A DNA stretch of 64,000 nt from positions 1 to 64,000 of the forward strand of contig DBQI01000061.1 in the NCBI GenBank assembly GCA_002305165.1. Reading direction: 5' to 3'. Shown here in pieces: positions 56,134-64,000 of this stretch. The stretch is from Armatimonadetes bacterium UBA1398. GTDB taxonomy: Bacteria > Armatimonadota > Zipacnadia > UBA1398. Position 1 is the first letter of the stretch. Each line of letters opens with the position of its first letter. Under the pieces are notes generated by a model, which did no database searches, was not told the DNA's origin, and saw only the letters and a program-made list of their open reading frames with translations. Position numbers and translations under genes: made by a program.

Positions 56134-58176
56134 ATGCAGCTCGCGATCGCGCTGTCGCTCCTGACGCTTCAGCCCCCCGTCGGCTTCGTCTCCCACTACC
56201 CAATGATCCCTGAGGGAGCCGACGTTTATGGCGAATCCGGCGCAACGGTCGCCCTCGTGCGGGCGCCCTGGGAACTCATTCAGCCCTCGGAGGATGAATG
56301 GCTCCCCGAGGTGATTGACGAGCAGCTTGCCTGGGCCGAGGCTGAGGATGTCCGGCTCATCTACGTGGTCGAGGCGGGCCCGGCCCATTGCGCCAACTGG
56401 GTTCGTGAGCTTGTCCGCGAGGCAGGCCAGACGATGGTCGGGGCGGACGGCGGCGCCGCCAGTGATCCCTCCATCTTCTCGCCCGTCTACGTCGCCCGCA
56501 TGGACGACTTCGTTCGCCGGGTGGTCACTGAGATCCGTCAGAGGGACACCAACGGCCGGGTGATCGCCTACAACAACGGCTGCGAATGGTGGTACCCGAG
56601 TGACCTGACTTTCAGCGAACTCGACCGCGCCGCGTTCGAACGGGAGATGGCGCACCGCTACGGCTCGGTCCGCGCGGCTCGCGAGGCGTGGGGGCTCCAG
56701 CCCGAGGGCGCCGTGGAGCGTCCGCCGGTCGTCTTCGATGGCGCGGGCGCTGTGGACACCTTCGGCCAGCTTGTTGACCTCCGTGCACGGGTCGACGCCT
56801 CCTGGTGTACGCCGTATGAGGAGGCCCTCGCCGTCGAACCCGGCACGGCGTACACCTTCAGCGCCCAGGTTCGAACGGAGGATGACCTCTCGGGCGGCGC
56901 TCTGCTGCAGATCGCCTGGCTCAAGCCTGGCAGCCAGCCACCGATCGCGATCACCGACTCCGAACGAGTGCGCACCGGCGGGGAGTGGCGGACCGTCTCC
57001 GTCACCGCCGAGCCTCCCGCGGGAGCGGACCGGGCCTGGCTGCACCTCAAGTCACAACTGCGGGGTACCGTGGAGTTCCGCAACGTTGCCTTCCGGTCCG
57101 CCTCCGACGGAACCACCAACCTGGCGCCGCCCATCCCGGCAGCCGGCGGCAAGGAGGAGGGGCTCTGGGGGTTCAGCCCGTGGGCTGCGGGCGTGGAAGA
57201 GGCTCTGGTGAGCGAGCGGGGCGACGGTGCCCTGCGGACCCGGTACTCGCCGACCTTGAGCGACTCACCATCTGCCCGCTGGGTGGAGGACTGGTTCGAC
57301 TTCACCGGCAACGCCGTGGCCGAGTTCATCGGCCATGTGGCTGATGTGATCCGGGACGCGGCGCCGGGCGCGCCCATCGTCACCTATCTGACCTTCTCCT
57401 TCGCTGCCCCCTTCAACTGGGATTACTCGTACCAGCACAACATCCACCCCTGGCGCGTCTTCTCGGCTCGTCACTACGAGGGTCTTGGGATGCAGCTCGC
57501 TGCCGCCGACGGTGACTTCCACCACATCACGGCCGGCGTCGATATGGTCAAGCACCAGGGCGAACCCTGGCTGATCGACCTGCAGGACTTCACTGCCGGT
57601 GTCTGGATCGGTAGCCAGGCGATGACCCGCACCACCCTCTCCGGCATCGCGTCAGGCGCCCGCGGCGTAGTCTACTACTGCTGGTGGGGCACGCCGGACT
57701 ACGACTTCTACAACGTCTGGCCCGATGGAGAGCTGGAGGCCATGCTGAGCGCAGGCCGTGACCTCCTGGCGCGGTGCGAAGGCGGGGCCCCGGCCGTGGA
57801 CGTCGCGATTCTCCACCCGATGACAGTGCCCTATGCGGGCCGCGGGGAGCCAGATCCCGGTCGATTCATGCTGCTCTACAAGGCCCTTCGCCGCCTGGGC
57901 CTGGGGATTCGCATCGTGGCGAGCCCGAGCGAGGTTCCGGCGTCTATGCCATTCTTGACCCTGGCGGACGTGCCCGCCGACCTGCCCGCTCAGGTGCGGC
58001 GGTCCACTGAGAAGGGCAACACGCCGCCCATGTTCAAGTTCCTCGGACCGCCTGAGAGTGTGGAGGCCCTCGCGGCGCGACTGGCCGAGAGGCTCGGGGC
58101 GCCTGTACCCGAGGGCCCCGAAACCTTCCCGTGGATCAGCTCATCGGGCGAGCGCTCGCAGTTGCCACTGGAGTGA
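56134..58176 (+). CDS. GH42-like beta-galactosidase-type glycosidase
   Basis: 680 residues. The N-terminus is hydrophobic (MQLAIALSLLTLQPPVG) and may be a signal peptide. The TIM-barrel part (about 20-470) has ATVALVRAPWELIQPSEDEW, DVRLIYVVEAGPAHCANWV, VIAYNNGCEWWYP (Glu after Gly-Cys, the possible acid/base), AEFIGHVADVIRDAAPG and PWLIDLQDFTAGVW (possible nucleophile region). A beta domain interrupts it at about 205-340. The C-terminal segment (DVAILHPMTVPYAGRGEPDPG) matches the trimerisation-type domain of GH42. The substrate is not certain, and the catalytic residues are assigned by position only. Confidence 0.7.
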   Translation: MQLAIALSLLTLQPPVGFVSHYPMIPEGADVYGESGATVALVRAPWELIQPSEDEWLPEVIDEQLAWAEAEDVRLIYVVEAGPAHCANWVRELVREAGQTMVGADGGAASDPSIFSPVYVARMDDFVRRVVTEIRQRDTNGRVIAYNNGCEWWYPSDLTFSELDRAAFEREMAHRYGSVRAAREAWGLQPEGAVERPPVVFDGAGAVDTFGQLVDLRARVDASWCTPYEEALAVEPGTAYTFSAQVRTEDDLSGGALLQIAWLKPGSQPPIAITDSERVRTGGEWRTVSVTAEPPAGADRAWLHLKSQLRGTVEFRNVAFRSASDGTTNLAPPIPAAGGKEEGLWGFSPWAAGVEEALVSERGDGALRTRYSPTLSDSPSARWVEDWFDFTGNAVAEFIGHVADVIRDAAPGAPIVTYLTFSFAAPFNWDYSYQHNIHPWRVFSARHYEGLGMQLAAADGDFHHITAGVDMVKHQGEPWLIDLQDFTAGVWIGSQAMTRTTLSGIASGARGVVYYCWWGTPDYDFYNVWPDGELEAMLSAGRDLLARCEGGAPAVDVAILHPMTVPYAGRGEPDPGRFMLLYKALRRLGLGIRIVASPSEVPASMPFLTLADVPADLPAQVRRSTEKGNTPPMFKFLGPPESVEALAARLAERLGAPVPEGPETFPWISSSGERSQLPLE

Positions 58177-58215
58177 TCCGGTTCGCCCCTGGCAGAGGCT
58201 CGCACGGCGCGCGGA

Positions 58216-60201
58216 TCAGATCCAGACGCTGTAAGCCCGGAGGTTCCGCGCCAGGCCGTAGATGGACCACAGGCTGCCCGCGACGTAGTCGCCCAGTATG
58301 AGACCGAAGGCGATGCTCTGAACCCGCCGAGCGCCCGATGAGCCGCCGTACCGGATGAGCACCGCCTTGATACACCAGGCCACGAAGATCGAGAACCACA
58401 TCTTGTTCATCGCATGGGCATTGCTCACCGCGTAGCCCACCGGATGGAGCGGCCACCATGAAACGTAGGTGTTGAGCGCCATCGTTACGATGGTGACCAC
58501 GAACCCGACGACGGTGGCGAAGATCGAGCCCGTGTTGGGACCTGTCGGCTGCTCCAGCGTCAAGGCCAGTTCCTGGTAGGGCACGATAGCGATCCACTCG
58601 GAGTGCCGCATCACCCCCCACTTCGTATTAGCGCCGTCGACGTAGAGCACATGGACCAGAGTCCAAGCCGTGCTGAACCCGCCGATGAGCATGGCCAACA
58701 CCGCCCACGGGACCAGCTTCGACTGCGCGATGTGACCTTGGTCGCACATCTTGAAGCCCTCGGCCAGATGGGGCATAGGGTGACCTCGATAGGCACGATT
58801 GAACCAGTAGTAGAGCGCCGCAACGGCCAGGTTGCGTCTACCGATGCGCTCGCTCCCAAACCACCGGAAGAAGGACTCCCCAGGCCCTACCAGATGCAGC
58901 TCATGGGTTGGCACCCCCATCTCCGCCCGCACCCGCGTGAATGAGAGGCAGAGGGCCGCGTATAGGGTGAAGAAGGCCACGGCATAGGGGATGGTCATGC
59001 CCGCCCACGACGAGAACCCGACGAGGAACGCGAAGGAGCCGACGAGGAGGAGAAGCGCCGTCCGAGGAGCGAGGGGGCGGTCCTCGTCGGCTGGCTCCTG
59101 GCGGCCCAAGGCCTCAGCGGCGAACCGGGCGATATGCCTGCGGCTCATGTACAGAGAGAATGCCACGAGGCCGAGGAAGGAGCCCAGCGACTGCTGGCGC
59201 GTGTAGGGGAACCCCTCCATCGTCCAGGAACCGGCCTGGTTCACGATCACGTGCTGCAGCTTGAACAGCAGGTAGAAGACCCAACAGGAGAGGGAGAGCC
59301 GCGCGGGCAGCAGCAGCCCCAGGCCGATAGCGAAGGGGTAGAACGACAGCGTGAGCGTCCCGACCGCGTTCCACGGCGGATCGACAAGCTGGGCTCCCAC
59401 GTTGGTCTGGGGGACCATGCCCGCCTTTACGGGCAGGTAAGGCCAGATTGGCTGGAAGTGATGGATGCCGTTCAGGAGAGCGATGAAGGTCGCCACCCCC
59501 GCCGCCAACAGCAGGGCCGGGTCCTCCACCAGGCGGCGGGGGCGATAGGCAAGCGCGGCGGGGAGCTGAGCGATCGGGTAGGTCAGCCGCTCGGACCGTA
59601 TCCACCGTGGCGAGAAGATCGCCGTCATCGCTAGCCAGAGCAGAGAGAGTCCCAGCCCGAAGACCATCCAGTAGCCCAGGCGAGGCAGCCAGGCCGCGAG
59701 CAGGCGGGATTCGTACACGGACTGACCGCCCTGCCAGTAGCCAGCGGCCAGCTCCCGTTGCGGTATGTAGAGCGCCTCGGGGAGGAGCGGCAGGAGCTGC
59801 TGCTCCCAGTCGTTCTCCGGTGACGCGTACTGAGCCGGGAAAGCCATCATGGGCGGGAGGCAGGCGTACATGTCGAGGCTGCCCATGGCGCAGCCCAGGG
59901 TGCAGAGGATGTAGGTGACGGCAACCTCGCGCCGAGACAGGGCGAGTCGAGGCGCCACCCGGCCGATCAGGCCGTTGACGAGCACGACAAGCACCAGGGT
60001 GAAGACGGCGTTGGAGAAGAGGGACAGCTCGGTGGGGGCGTCCGTGGCGCGGACGACCTCGACGACGGCGAGCCAGTAGGCGTTCGGTGGGATCAGGAGC
60101 AGCCCGAGGGCGACGGAGCGGATGCTGATGGCCGGCCCATCCTCAGGAAGCGCCGACGCCCCATGCCCGCTGTGGTTTACCGCGTCGCTGTGGGCGCTCA
60201 C
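58216..60201 (-). CDS. DUF6785-like polytopic membrane protein
   Basis: 661 residues from a GTG at 60201, chosen because AGGAG lies 5 nt upstream and it overlaps the GT4 stop as GTGA. About 14 hydrophobic helices extend from residue 25 to the C-terminus (SVALGLLLIPPNAYWLAVVEV, FTLVLVVLVNGLIGR, YWMVFGLGLSLLWLAMTAIF). Family-like segments include NVGAQLVDPPWNAVGTLTLSFYPFAIGLGLL and VGPGESFFRWFGSERIGRR. Such proteins are common in Armatimonadota and Planctomycetes and resemble oligopeptide-transporter-type membrane proteins, but no function is known. Translational coupling to the glycosyltransferase suggests a role in export or synthesis of a glycan. Confidence 0.8.
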   Translation of the reverse strand: MSAHSDAVNHSGHGASALPEDGPAISIRSVALGLLLIPPNAYWLAVVEVVRATDAPTELSLFSNAVFTLVLVVLVNGLIGRVAPRLALSRREVAVTYILCTLGCAMGSLDMYACLPPMMAFPAQYASPENDWEQQLLPLLPEALYIPQRELAAGYWQGGQSVYESRLLAAWLPRLGYWMVFGLGLSLLWLAMTAIFSPRWIRSERLTYPIAQLPAALAYRPRRLVEDPALLLAAGVATFIALLNGIHHFQPIWPYLPVKAGMVPQTNVGAQLVDPPWNAVGTLTLSFYPFAIGLGLLLPARLSLSCWVFYLLFKLQHVIVNQAGSWTMEGFPYTRQQSLGSFLGLVAFSLYMSRRHIARFAAEALGRQEPADEDRPLAPRTALLLLVGSFAFLVGFSSWAGMTIPYAVAFFTLYAALCLSFTRVRAEMGVPTHELHLVGPGESFFRWFGSERIGRRNLAVAALYYWFNRAYRGHPMPHLAEGFKMCDQGHIAQSKLVPWAVLAMLIGGFSTAWTLVHVLYVDGANTKWGVMRHSEWIAIVPYQELALTLEQPTGPNTGSIFATVVGFVVTIVTMALNTYVSWWPLHPVGYAVSNAHAMNKMWFSIFVAWCIKAVLIRYGGSSGARRVQSIAFGLILGDYVAGSLWSIYGLARNLRAYSVWI

Positions 60202-61355
60202 AGGGTCTCCTGGTACACCTCCGCGGTGAGTTGGGCCAGGCGCTTCCAGTTGTAGACCGTCGCCGCCTCCTGCTTCGCTACCCGCGCGCACTGGGCCGCG
60301 TGGTCGGGCGACATGAGCACATGCAGGATCTGATCAGCCAGGGAGTTCGCGTTGTCGGGGTAGCACTTGAACCCGTTCTCGCCGTGGCGAATGATGCTCC
60401 CCAATCCGCCCACGTCGGAGACGACGACCGGCGTGCCGGCGGCCATCGCCTCCAGGGCGACGATCCCGAAGGGTTCCACGAGGCTCGGGAAGGTGGCGAC
60501 ATCGGCGGCCTTGTACAGGCTGGGGAGGGTCTCGTCGGGCACGAATCCCGTGAAGTAGAAGGAGTGCCCCGCGCCCAACTCCCATGCCCGACGCTGATGC
60601 CAGGACGAATCCCCGCCGCCGGCAACGACGAATCGGGTGTTGGGGTGGTAGTACAGGACTTTAGGGGCGGCCTCCACAATCAGGTGAAGGCCCTTCTCCC
60701 TGACCATCCGGCCCACGAAGAACACGATGTTCTCATGGTCGGCTGCCCAGTGTCGCCGGAACCCTTTCGTAGCGCGCACATTGAAGCGCTTGCTGTCAAC
60801 TCCGTTGAACACGACCCGCAACTTGTCCCACGGCAGGTTGAATGCCCATTGCACATGCCCGTGCATGTAGTCCGAGCACACGATCACGCGGCTAGACTGG
60901 TAGGTCAGCCACCACTCCACGTTGTGGATGTACTGCTGCTCCAGCGAGTGGAGGCCGTTGTTCCGGCCGATCTCGGTCTGGTGGATGGTGCTCACCAGGG
61001 GGAGTTCCAGGGCTCGGGCCACGGTGTTGCCTGCATAGGCCACGAGCCAGTCATGGGCGTGGACCACGTCGTAGGGGTCCCCCGCCGCGAGCCGGATGGC
61101 CTCGGCGGCCAGGGCGAAGTTCAGGTGCATGATCTCCGACTCGAAGTCGTAGGGCCAGACGCTCCCTAATGCGGTCCGGGCGATCCGCAGGTTCTCCCGA
61201 GGCTCCTCGTAGCCGGGGGCGTCGCCGAAGGCGGCGGTGACCACCGTCACTTTGGTGCCTTGGTCCGCCAGGGCGTTCGCCAGGTCGTAGAGGTGCCGCG
61301 CGATGCCGCCCACGATCCGCGGTGGATACTCCCAGGAAAGCATCAGAACGTGCAT
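60198..61355 (-). CDS. GT4-family glycosyltransferase
   Basis: 385 residues from an ATG at 61355 with GAGGAGG 8 nt upstream. It has a GT-B fold with the N-terminal loop MLSWEYPPRIVGGIARHLYDL typical of glycogen/sucrose-synthase-like GT4 enzymes, HAHDWLVAYAG, the middle VFFVGRMVREKGLHLIVEAA, and the nucleotide-sugar site SLVEPFGIVALEAMAAGTP with the E-x7-E motif. It transfers a sugar from a nucleotide or sugar-phosphate donor with retention. Acceptor and donor are not evident. The divergent ABC transporter starts 147 nt away. Confidence 0.9.
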   Translation of the reverse strand: MHVLMLSWEYPPRIVGGIARHLYDLANALADQGTKVTVVTAAFGDAPGYEEPRENLRIARTALGSVWPYDFESEIMHLNFALAAEAIRLAAGDPYDVVHAHDWLVAYAGNTVARALELPLVSTIHQTEIGRNNGLHSLEQQYIHNVEWWLTYQSSRVIVCSDYMHGHVQWAFNLPWDKLRVVFNGVDSKRFNVRATKGFRRHWAADHENIVFFVGRMVREKGLHLIVEAAPKVLYYHPNTRFVVAGGGDSSWHQRRAWELGAGHSFYFTGFVPDETLPSLYKAADVATFPSLVEPFGIVALEAMAAGTPVVVSDVGGLGSIIRHGENGFKCYPDNANSLADQILHVLMSPDHAAQCARVAKQEAATVYNWKRLAQLTAEVYQETL

Positions 61356-61502
61356 ATCATGGCCTCCTCGCAAGGCGCGCACACGGCGTCGATCCGCGAT
61401 GGTCCCCGATTCACACATTCACCACTGCGACCGTGGCACCTTGCAGGAGGCGACGGGCGCCAGCGGCGGAACTACATCGGTGGCCCGAAAGGGGGGCACG
61501 GA

Positions 61503-62450
61503 ATGGCGGCGAGTACGCCGGCCCTCGAGATCTCCGGTTTGACCAAGGTCTTCGACACCAAGACCCTTGAACCTGTCCCAGTGCTGGACGGCATCGATCT
61601 GACCCTCGAACGCGGTGAGATCTTCGGCTTCCTGGGCCGGAATGGAGCGGGCAAGACGACAACGGTGAAGATCCTCACCGGGGCGATCCGCGACTACGAG
61701 GGTGAGTGCCGCGTCCTGGGGCATGCGCCCGCATCCATGGAGGCGCGCCAGGGCGTGGGGCTTCTGCCTGAGGTGCTTGACTTCCAGGGCTGGCTCACCG
61801 CCGTGGAGATCATGGAGCTCCACGGCCGGCTGCATGGCGTACCGCGAGAGCGGCTCTCTGACTCGGTGCCGCAACTCCTCACCCGCTGCGGCCTCGCCCA
61901 GGACGCGTGGAACCGCCGGGTGGGGCCCTTCTCCAAGGGGATGCTCCAGCGCCTCGGCATCGCCGTGAGCCTCGTAGGGGAGCCGGAGCTCGTCTTCCTC
62001 GACGAACCCACGGCGAACCTGGACCCGGTGGGCCGACGGCAGGTCCGCGACCTCCTCCTGGACCTGGAACGCGAGGGCAAGACGGTCTTCCTGAACTCCC
62101 ACCTGCTCTCCGACGTGGAGCGCACCTGCTCCCGGGTGGCGATCCTCGAGAAGGGGCGGATCGTCCAACAGGGAGATATCCTCGGCATGGCCCACGTCCA
62201 GCCCTACGTTCATCTGCGCACCACCACGGTCCCGCCCGGTCTCCTGGAGGATCTCCGGGCGATGTCCGACGATGTAGCGGTGCTGGACGGCACCATCGTG
62301 GTGCGAGTGAGGACGGCGGACGACATGGACCCCATTCCCTCGCTTGTGGAGCGCCACGGGGCCAGACTGCGTTACCTGGACCTCGCCCAGGAGAGCCTCG
62401 AGGACGTGTTCATGCGCATCGTGGGCGCCGAGGGAGGGGGTGCAGCGTGA
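61503..62450 (+). CDS. ABC transporter ATP-binding protein
   Basis: 315 residues from the ATG at 61503 with GGGGGG upstream. The Walker A motif is GRNGAGKTT at 45-53, the Q-loop region LLPEVLDFQGWLT, the signature FSKGMLQRLGIA, Walker B ELVFLDEPTANLD, and the switch His in NSHLLSDVE. The C-terminal 90 residues form the usual regulatory extension of ABC-2-type exporters. It energises the permease encoded next, whose GTG overlaps its stop as GTGA. The exported substrate is unknown. Confidence 0.94.
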   Translation: MAASTPALEISGLTKVFDTKTLEPVPVLDGIDLTLERGEIFGFLGRNGAGKTTTVKILTGAIRDYEGECRVLGHAPASMEARQGVGLLPEVLDFQGWLTAVEIMELHGRLHGVPRERLSDSVPQLLTRCGLAQDAWNRRVGPFSKGMLQRLGIAVSLVGEPELVFLDEPTANLDPVGRRQVRDLLLDLEREGKTVFLNSHLLSDVERTCSRVAILEKGRIVQQGDILGMAHVQPYVHLRTTTVPPGLLEDLRAMSDDVAVLDGTIVVRVRTADDMDPIPSLVERHGARLRYLDLAQESLEDVFMRIVGAEGGGAA

Positions 62451-63337
62451 GGGCGGCTCTCATCATCGCTGGAAGCACTATCAAGTGCGGCATGCGAAGC
62501 AAGGGCATTTGGACCGTCGTCGTAGCCAGTGTGCTGCCCATGATCCTCCTATACCTCGTGCTCCTCGCCCTTCCGGACACTCTCTATGACGCGGCCATCC
62601 AGCTCGTTGCGGGTTTCCACGGCGAGGACCCGCAAGAGGCTTCGGACCTGATCCTGGAGGGCACGGATGACGACTGGAACCTCTTCGTCACCGATGCCAC
62701 GGTGTCTGGGAGCATGAAGCTCATTGGCGTCATTGGCACGGCTATCGCCATCCTCTTCACCGTTCTCACCAACGAGGCGGCGCGACGGTCCCTGCAGCAC
62801 GTCCTATCCCACCCCATCCCTCGGGTCTCCGTTGTCCTCGGCGCCTACCTGGGCGCCATGGCGGTCACCCTCGCGTCCATAGCGACGATGACGGTGTTCG
62901 CCTTCCTACTCTATCTGGCGCAGCATCAGGAGGCGAACTGGGGCCTTTTCGTCGGGGCGGGGTACTACGCTATCGGCATCTCGGTGACGGCGGCCTACTG
63001 TGTGCTACTGACGACGGCCTTGCCATCGGTGATTGGCGTCCTCTTCGCCTTCTTCGGCACATGGGTGGCGTCTCAGACCTACAACCTTCGCGTGGCGCTG
63101 AACAACATCTCGAACGCCTTCGTGGATACTATCGGCGGCGTGTGGATGTGGGTGGTGCCTCGGCTGGGCGACTTCGGGACGCGCGGCGTGGATTGGGCGA
63201 TCCTCATCAACACCAAGGACGACGCCTTCGACTGGGCGGACACGGGCAACATGGTCACGGCGACGATCCTGGCCGTCGTGCATATCGCCTTCGCCCTGGG
63301 GCTGGCTGGCTGGCTCCTCAATCGGAAGGCCGTGTGA
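62447..63337 (+). CDS. ABC-2-type transporter permease
   Basis: 296 residues from a GTG at 62447, overlapping the ATP-binding gene by GTGA with GGGAGGGGG 7 nt upstream. About six membrane helices are seen: SIWTVVVASVLPMILLYLVL-like, then a periplasmic loop of about 60 residues, LIGVIGTAIAILFTVL, VVLGAYLGAMAVTLASIA, FVGAGYYAIGISVTAAYCVL, LPSVIGVLFAFFGTWVA and TATILAVVHIAFALGLAG. The arrangement resembles ABC-2 permeases for peptides, drugs or polysaccharides. It forms an exporter with the preceding protein; no substrate clue is present. Confidence 0.88.
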   Translation: MRAALIIAGSTIKCGMRSKGIWTVVVASVLPMILLYLVLLALPDTLYDAAIQLVAGFHGEDPQEASDLILEGTDDDWNLFVTDATVSGSMKLIGVIGTAIAILFTVLTNEAARRSLQHVLSHPIPRVSVVLGAYLGAMAVTLASIATMTVFAFLLYLAQHQEANWGLFVGAGYYAIGISVTAAYCVLLTTALPSVIGVLFAFFGTWVASQTYNLRVALNNISNAFVDTIGGVWMWVVPRLGDFGTRGVDWAILINTKDDAFDWADTGNMVTATILAVVHIAFALGLAGWLLNRKAV

Positions 63338-63430
63338 TGTTCCCCTGGATCGCCCCCTTGGCGGGCCTCTCCGAGGGAGCCGATGGATGAGCGGGAGAAG
63401 GCTTCTACGACACTATGTGGGGGCAAACAG

Positions 63431-64000
63431 ATGACGCGGGCTATCGAGGGCCGGCTACTGCAGAGCGGCGAGGCGGTGCGCATCGAGCTACGCGCGGGGC
63501 GTGTCGCCTCGGTGACGCCCCTCCAGGGCAGTCCTGAGGGGCTGCCCTGGCTCGCGCCTGGCCTGGCTGACATCCAGGTCAATGGCTCGGCCGGCTACGA
63601 CCTGAACGGGGACGACCCCTCGCCGGAGACGGTGGCGGGGTTGATCGCGCACCTCCGGTCCCAGGGCGTGCTCTGGTGCTGCCCAACGGTCGTCACCGCC
63701 TCCCTGGAGGCCATGGAGGCCCGTCTACATGCCATTTCCGAGGCCTGCAATCGCTTTCGTGAGGTCTCCGACGCCGTCCTGGGGATTCACCTCGAAGGTC
63801 CCTTCATCAGCCCCGAGGACGGCCCGCGCGGGGCCCACCCCCTGGAGCAGGTCCGCGACGCCTCACGGGAGGTCTTCGACCGCCTGAATCGCGCGGCGGG
63901 TGGCCGGATCGCCATCCTGACCCTCGCCCCCGAGGCGCCGGGGGCGATCGAGCTGATCGCGGAGCTCTCGGAGGCTCTGCTCGTCGTCGCCTTGGGCCAC
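63431..64000 (+). CDS. nagA: N-acetylglucosamine-6-phosphate deacetylase, 5' part (cut by window end)
   Basis: The first 190 residues of an amidohydrolase read without stop to the last base. APGLADIQVNGSAGYDLNG is the NagA form of the strand-1 motif (QxNG in place of HxH). GIHLEGPFISPEDGPRGAHP at 118-137 carries the metal Glu122 and substrate-binding His. The end VVALGH begins the GHT metal motif, whose remainder is outside the window. NagA removes acetate from GlcNAc-6-phosphate in amino-sugar and wall recycling. The start is at 63431 (GGGGG 7 nt upstream); an in-frame ATG at 63383 is possible. Confidence 0.88.
   Translation, partial: MTRAIEGRLLQSGEAVRIELRAGRVASVTPLQGSPEGLPWLAPGLADIQVNGSAGYDLNGDDPSPETVAGLIAHLRSQGVLWCCPTVVTASLEAMEARLHAISEACNRFREVSDAVLGIHLEGPFISPEDGPRGAHPLEQVRDASREVFDRLNRAAGGRIAILTLAPEAPGAIELIAELSEALLVVALGH

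Noticed and set aside
1..64000. CRISPR array, insertion sequence, prophage or integrase
   Set aside because: No repeat-spacer pattern, transposase, integrase or terminal inverted repeats were seen anywhere.

Overview
The window is about 64 kb of GC-rich, densely coding bacterial chromosome. I found no rRNA, insertion sequence, prophage, CRISPR array or origin. Three features suggest a diderm from the Armatimonadota or a close relative. First, there is a DUF1559-like prepilin with an FTLIE motif, an 'FPVFAKAREKARQ' helix and an H-x9-DG tail. Second, Firmicutes-type gene neighbourhoods (DUF512-der-plsY-gpsA-HU, DUF5693-csaB, DUF2953-gerW) occur together with outer-membrane features (three secretins and a large beta-barrel). 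Third, there are HzsA-related and DUF6785-like proteins. The taxonomic call is inference, because no marker gene such as 16S is present.

Layout. 0.07-7 kb (mostly minus strand): a prepilin/lipoprotein/membrane-protein group behind a long structured leader, then a glycosidase-like protein and a LamG plus di-haem HzsA-related protein. 7-11.5 kb: a small helical protein, a GNAT acetyltransferase, mgtE behind a ~210-nt structured leader, a textbook fluoride riboswitch with its crcB channel, and a thioredoxin/CcdA pair. 11.5-17.8 kb: a promoter, a lipoprotein and three tandem secretin-family proteins, closed by a 12-bp hairpin. 17.8-22 kb: DUF2953-GerW, a YfcE-like phosphoesterase, a Gfo/Idh/MocA oxidoreductase and a phosphohexomutase.

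22-37.6 kb (minus strand): one long co-directional stretch. It runs DUF512 radical-SAM/PDZ, der, plsY, gpsA, HU, tRNA-Pro(GGG), a SpoIIE-type phosphatase, Ppx/GppA, DUF5693, CsaB, an outer-membrane beta-barrel and a PEGA lipoprotein. The second half reads as an envelope operon. 37.8-48.7 kb: mostly carbohydrate and small-molecule functions. These are an Ntn-hydrolase asparaginase, a secreted six-hairpin glycosidase, queA, a 2H phosphoesterase, a secreted ADP-ribosylglycohydrolase-fold protein, a methyltransferase, a sugar isomerase-like TIM barrel and a GH4 glycosidase.

48.7-53.8 kb (minus strand): an alkaline-phosphatase-superfamily enzyme, then the glycolytic operon gap-pgk-tpiA with a near-consensus promoter. 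54-64 kb: an SH3b/NlpC cell-wall hydrolase, a PNPOx-like flavoprotein, a GH42-like glycosidase, a DUF6785-like membrane protein coupled to a GT4 glycosyltransferase, an ABC-2 exporter and the 5' part of nagA, cut by the window edge.

The most interesting parts are the two unassigned structured leaders (prepilin and mgtE), the triple-secretin locus with one diverged member, the CsaB/DUF5693/beta-barrel envelope operon, and the LamG/HzsA-like di-haem protein.
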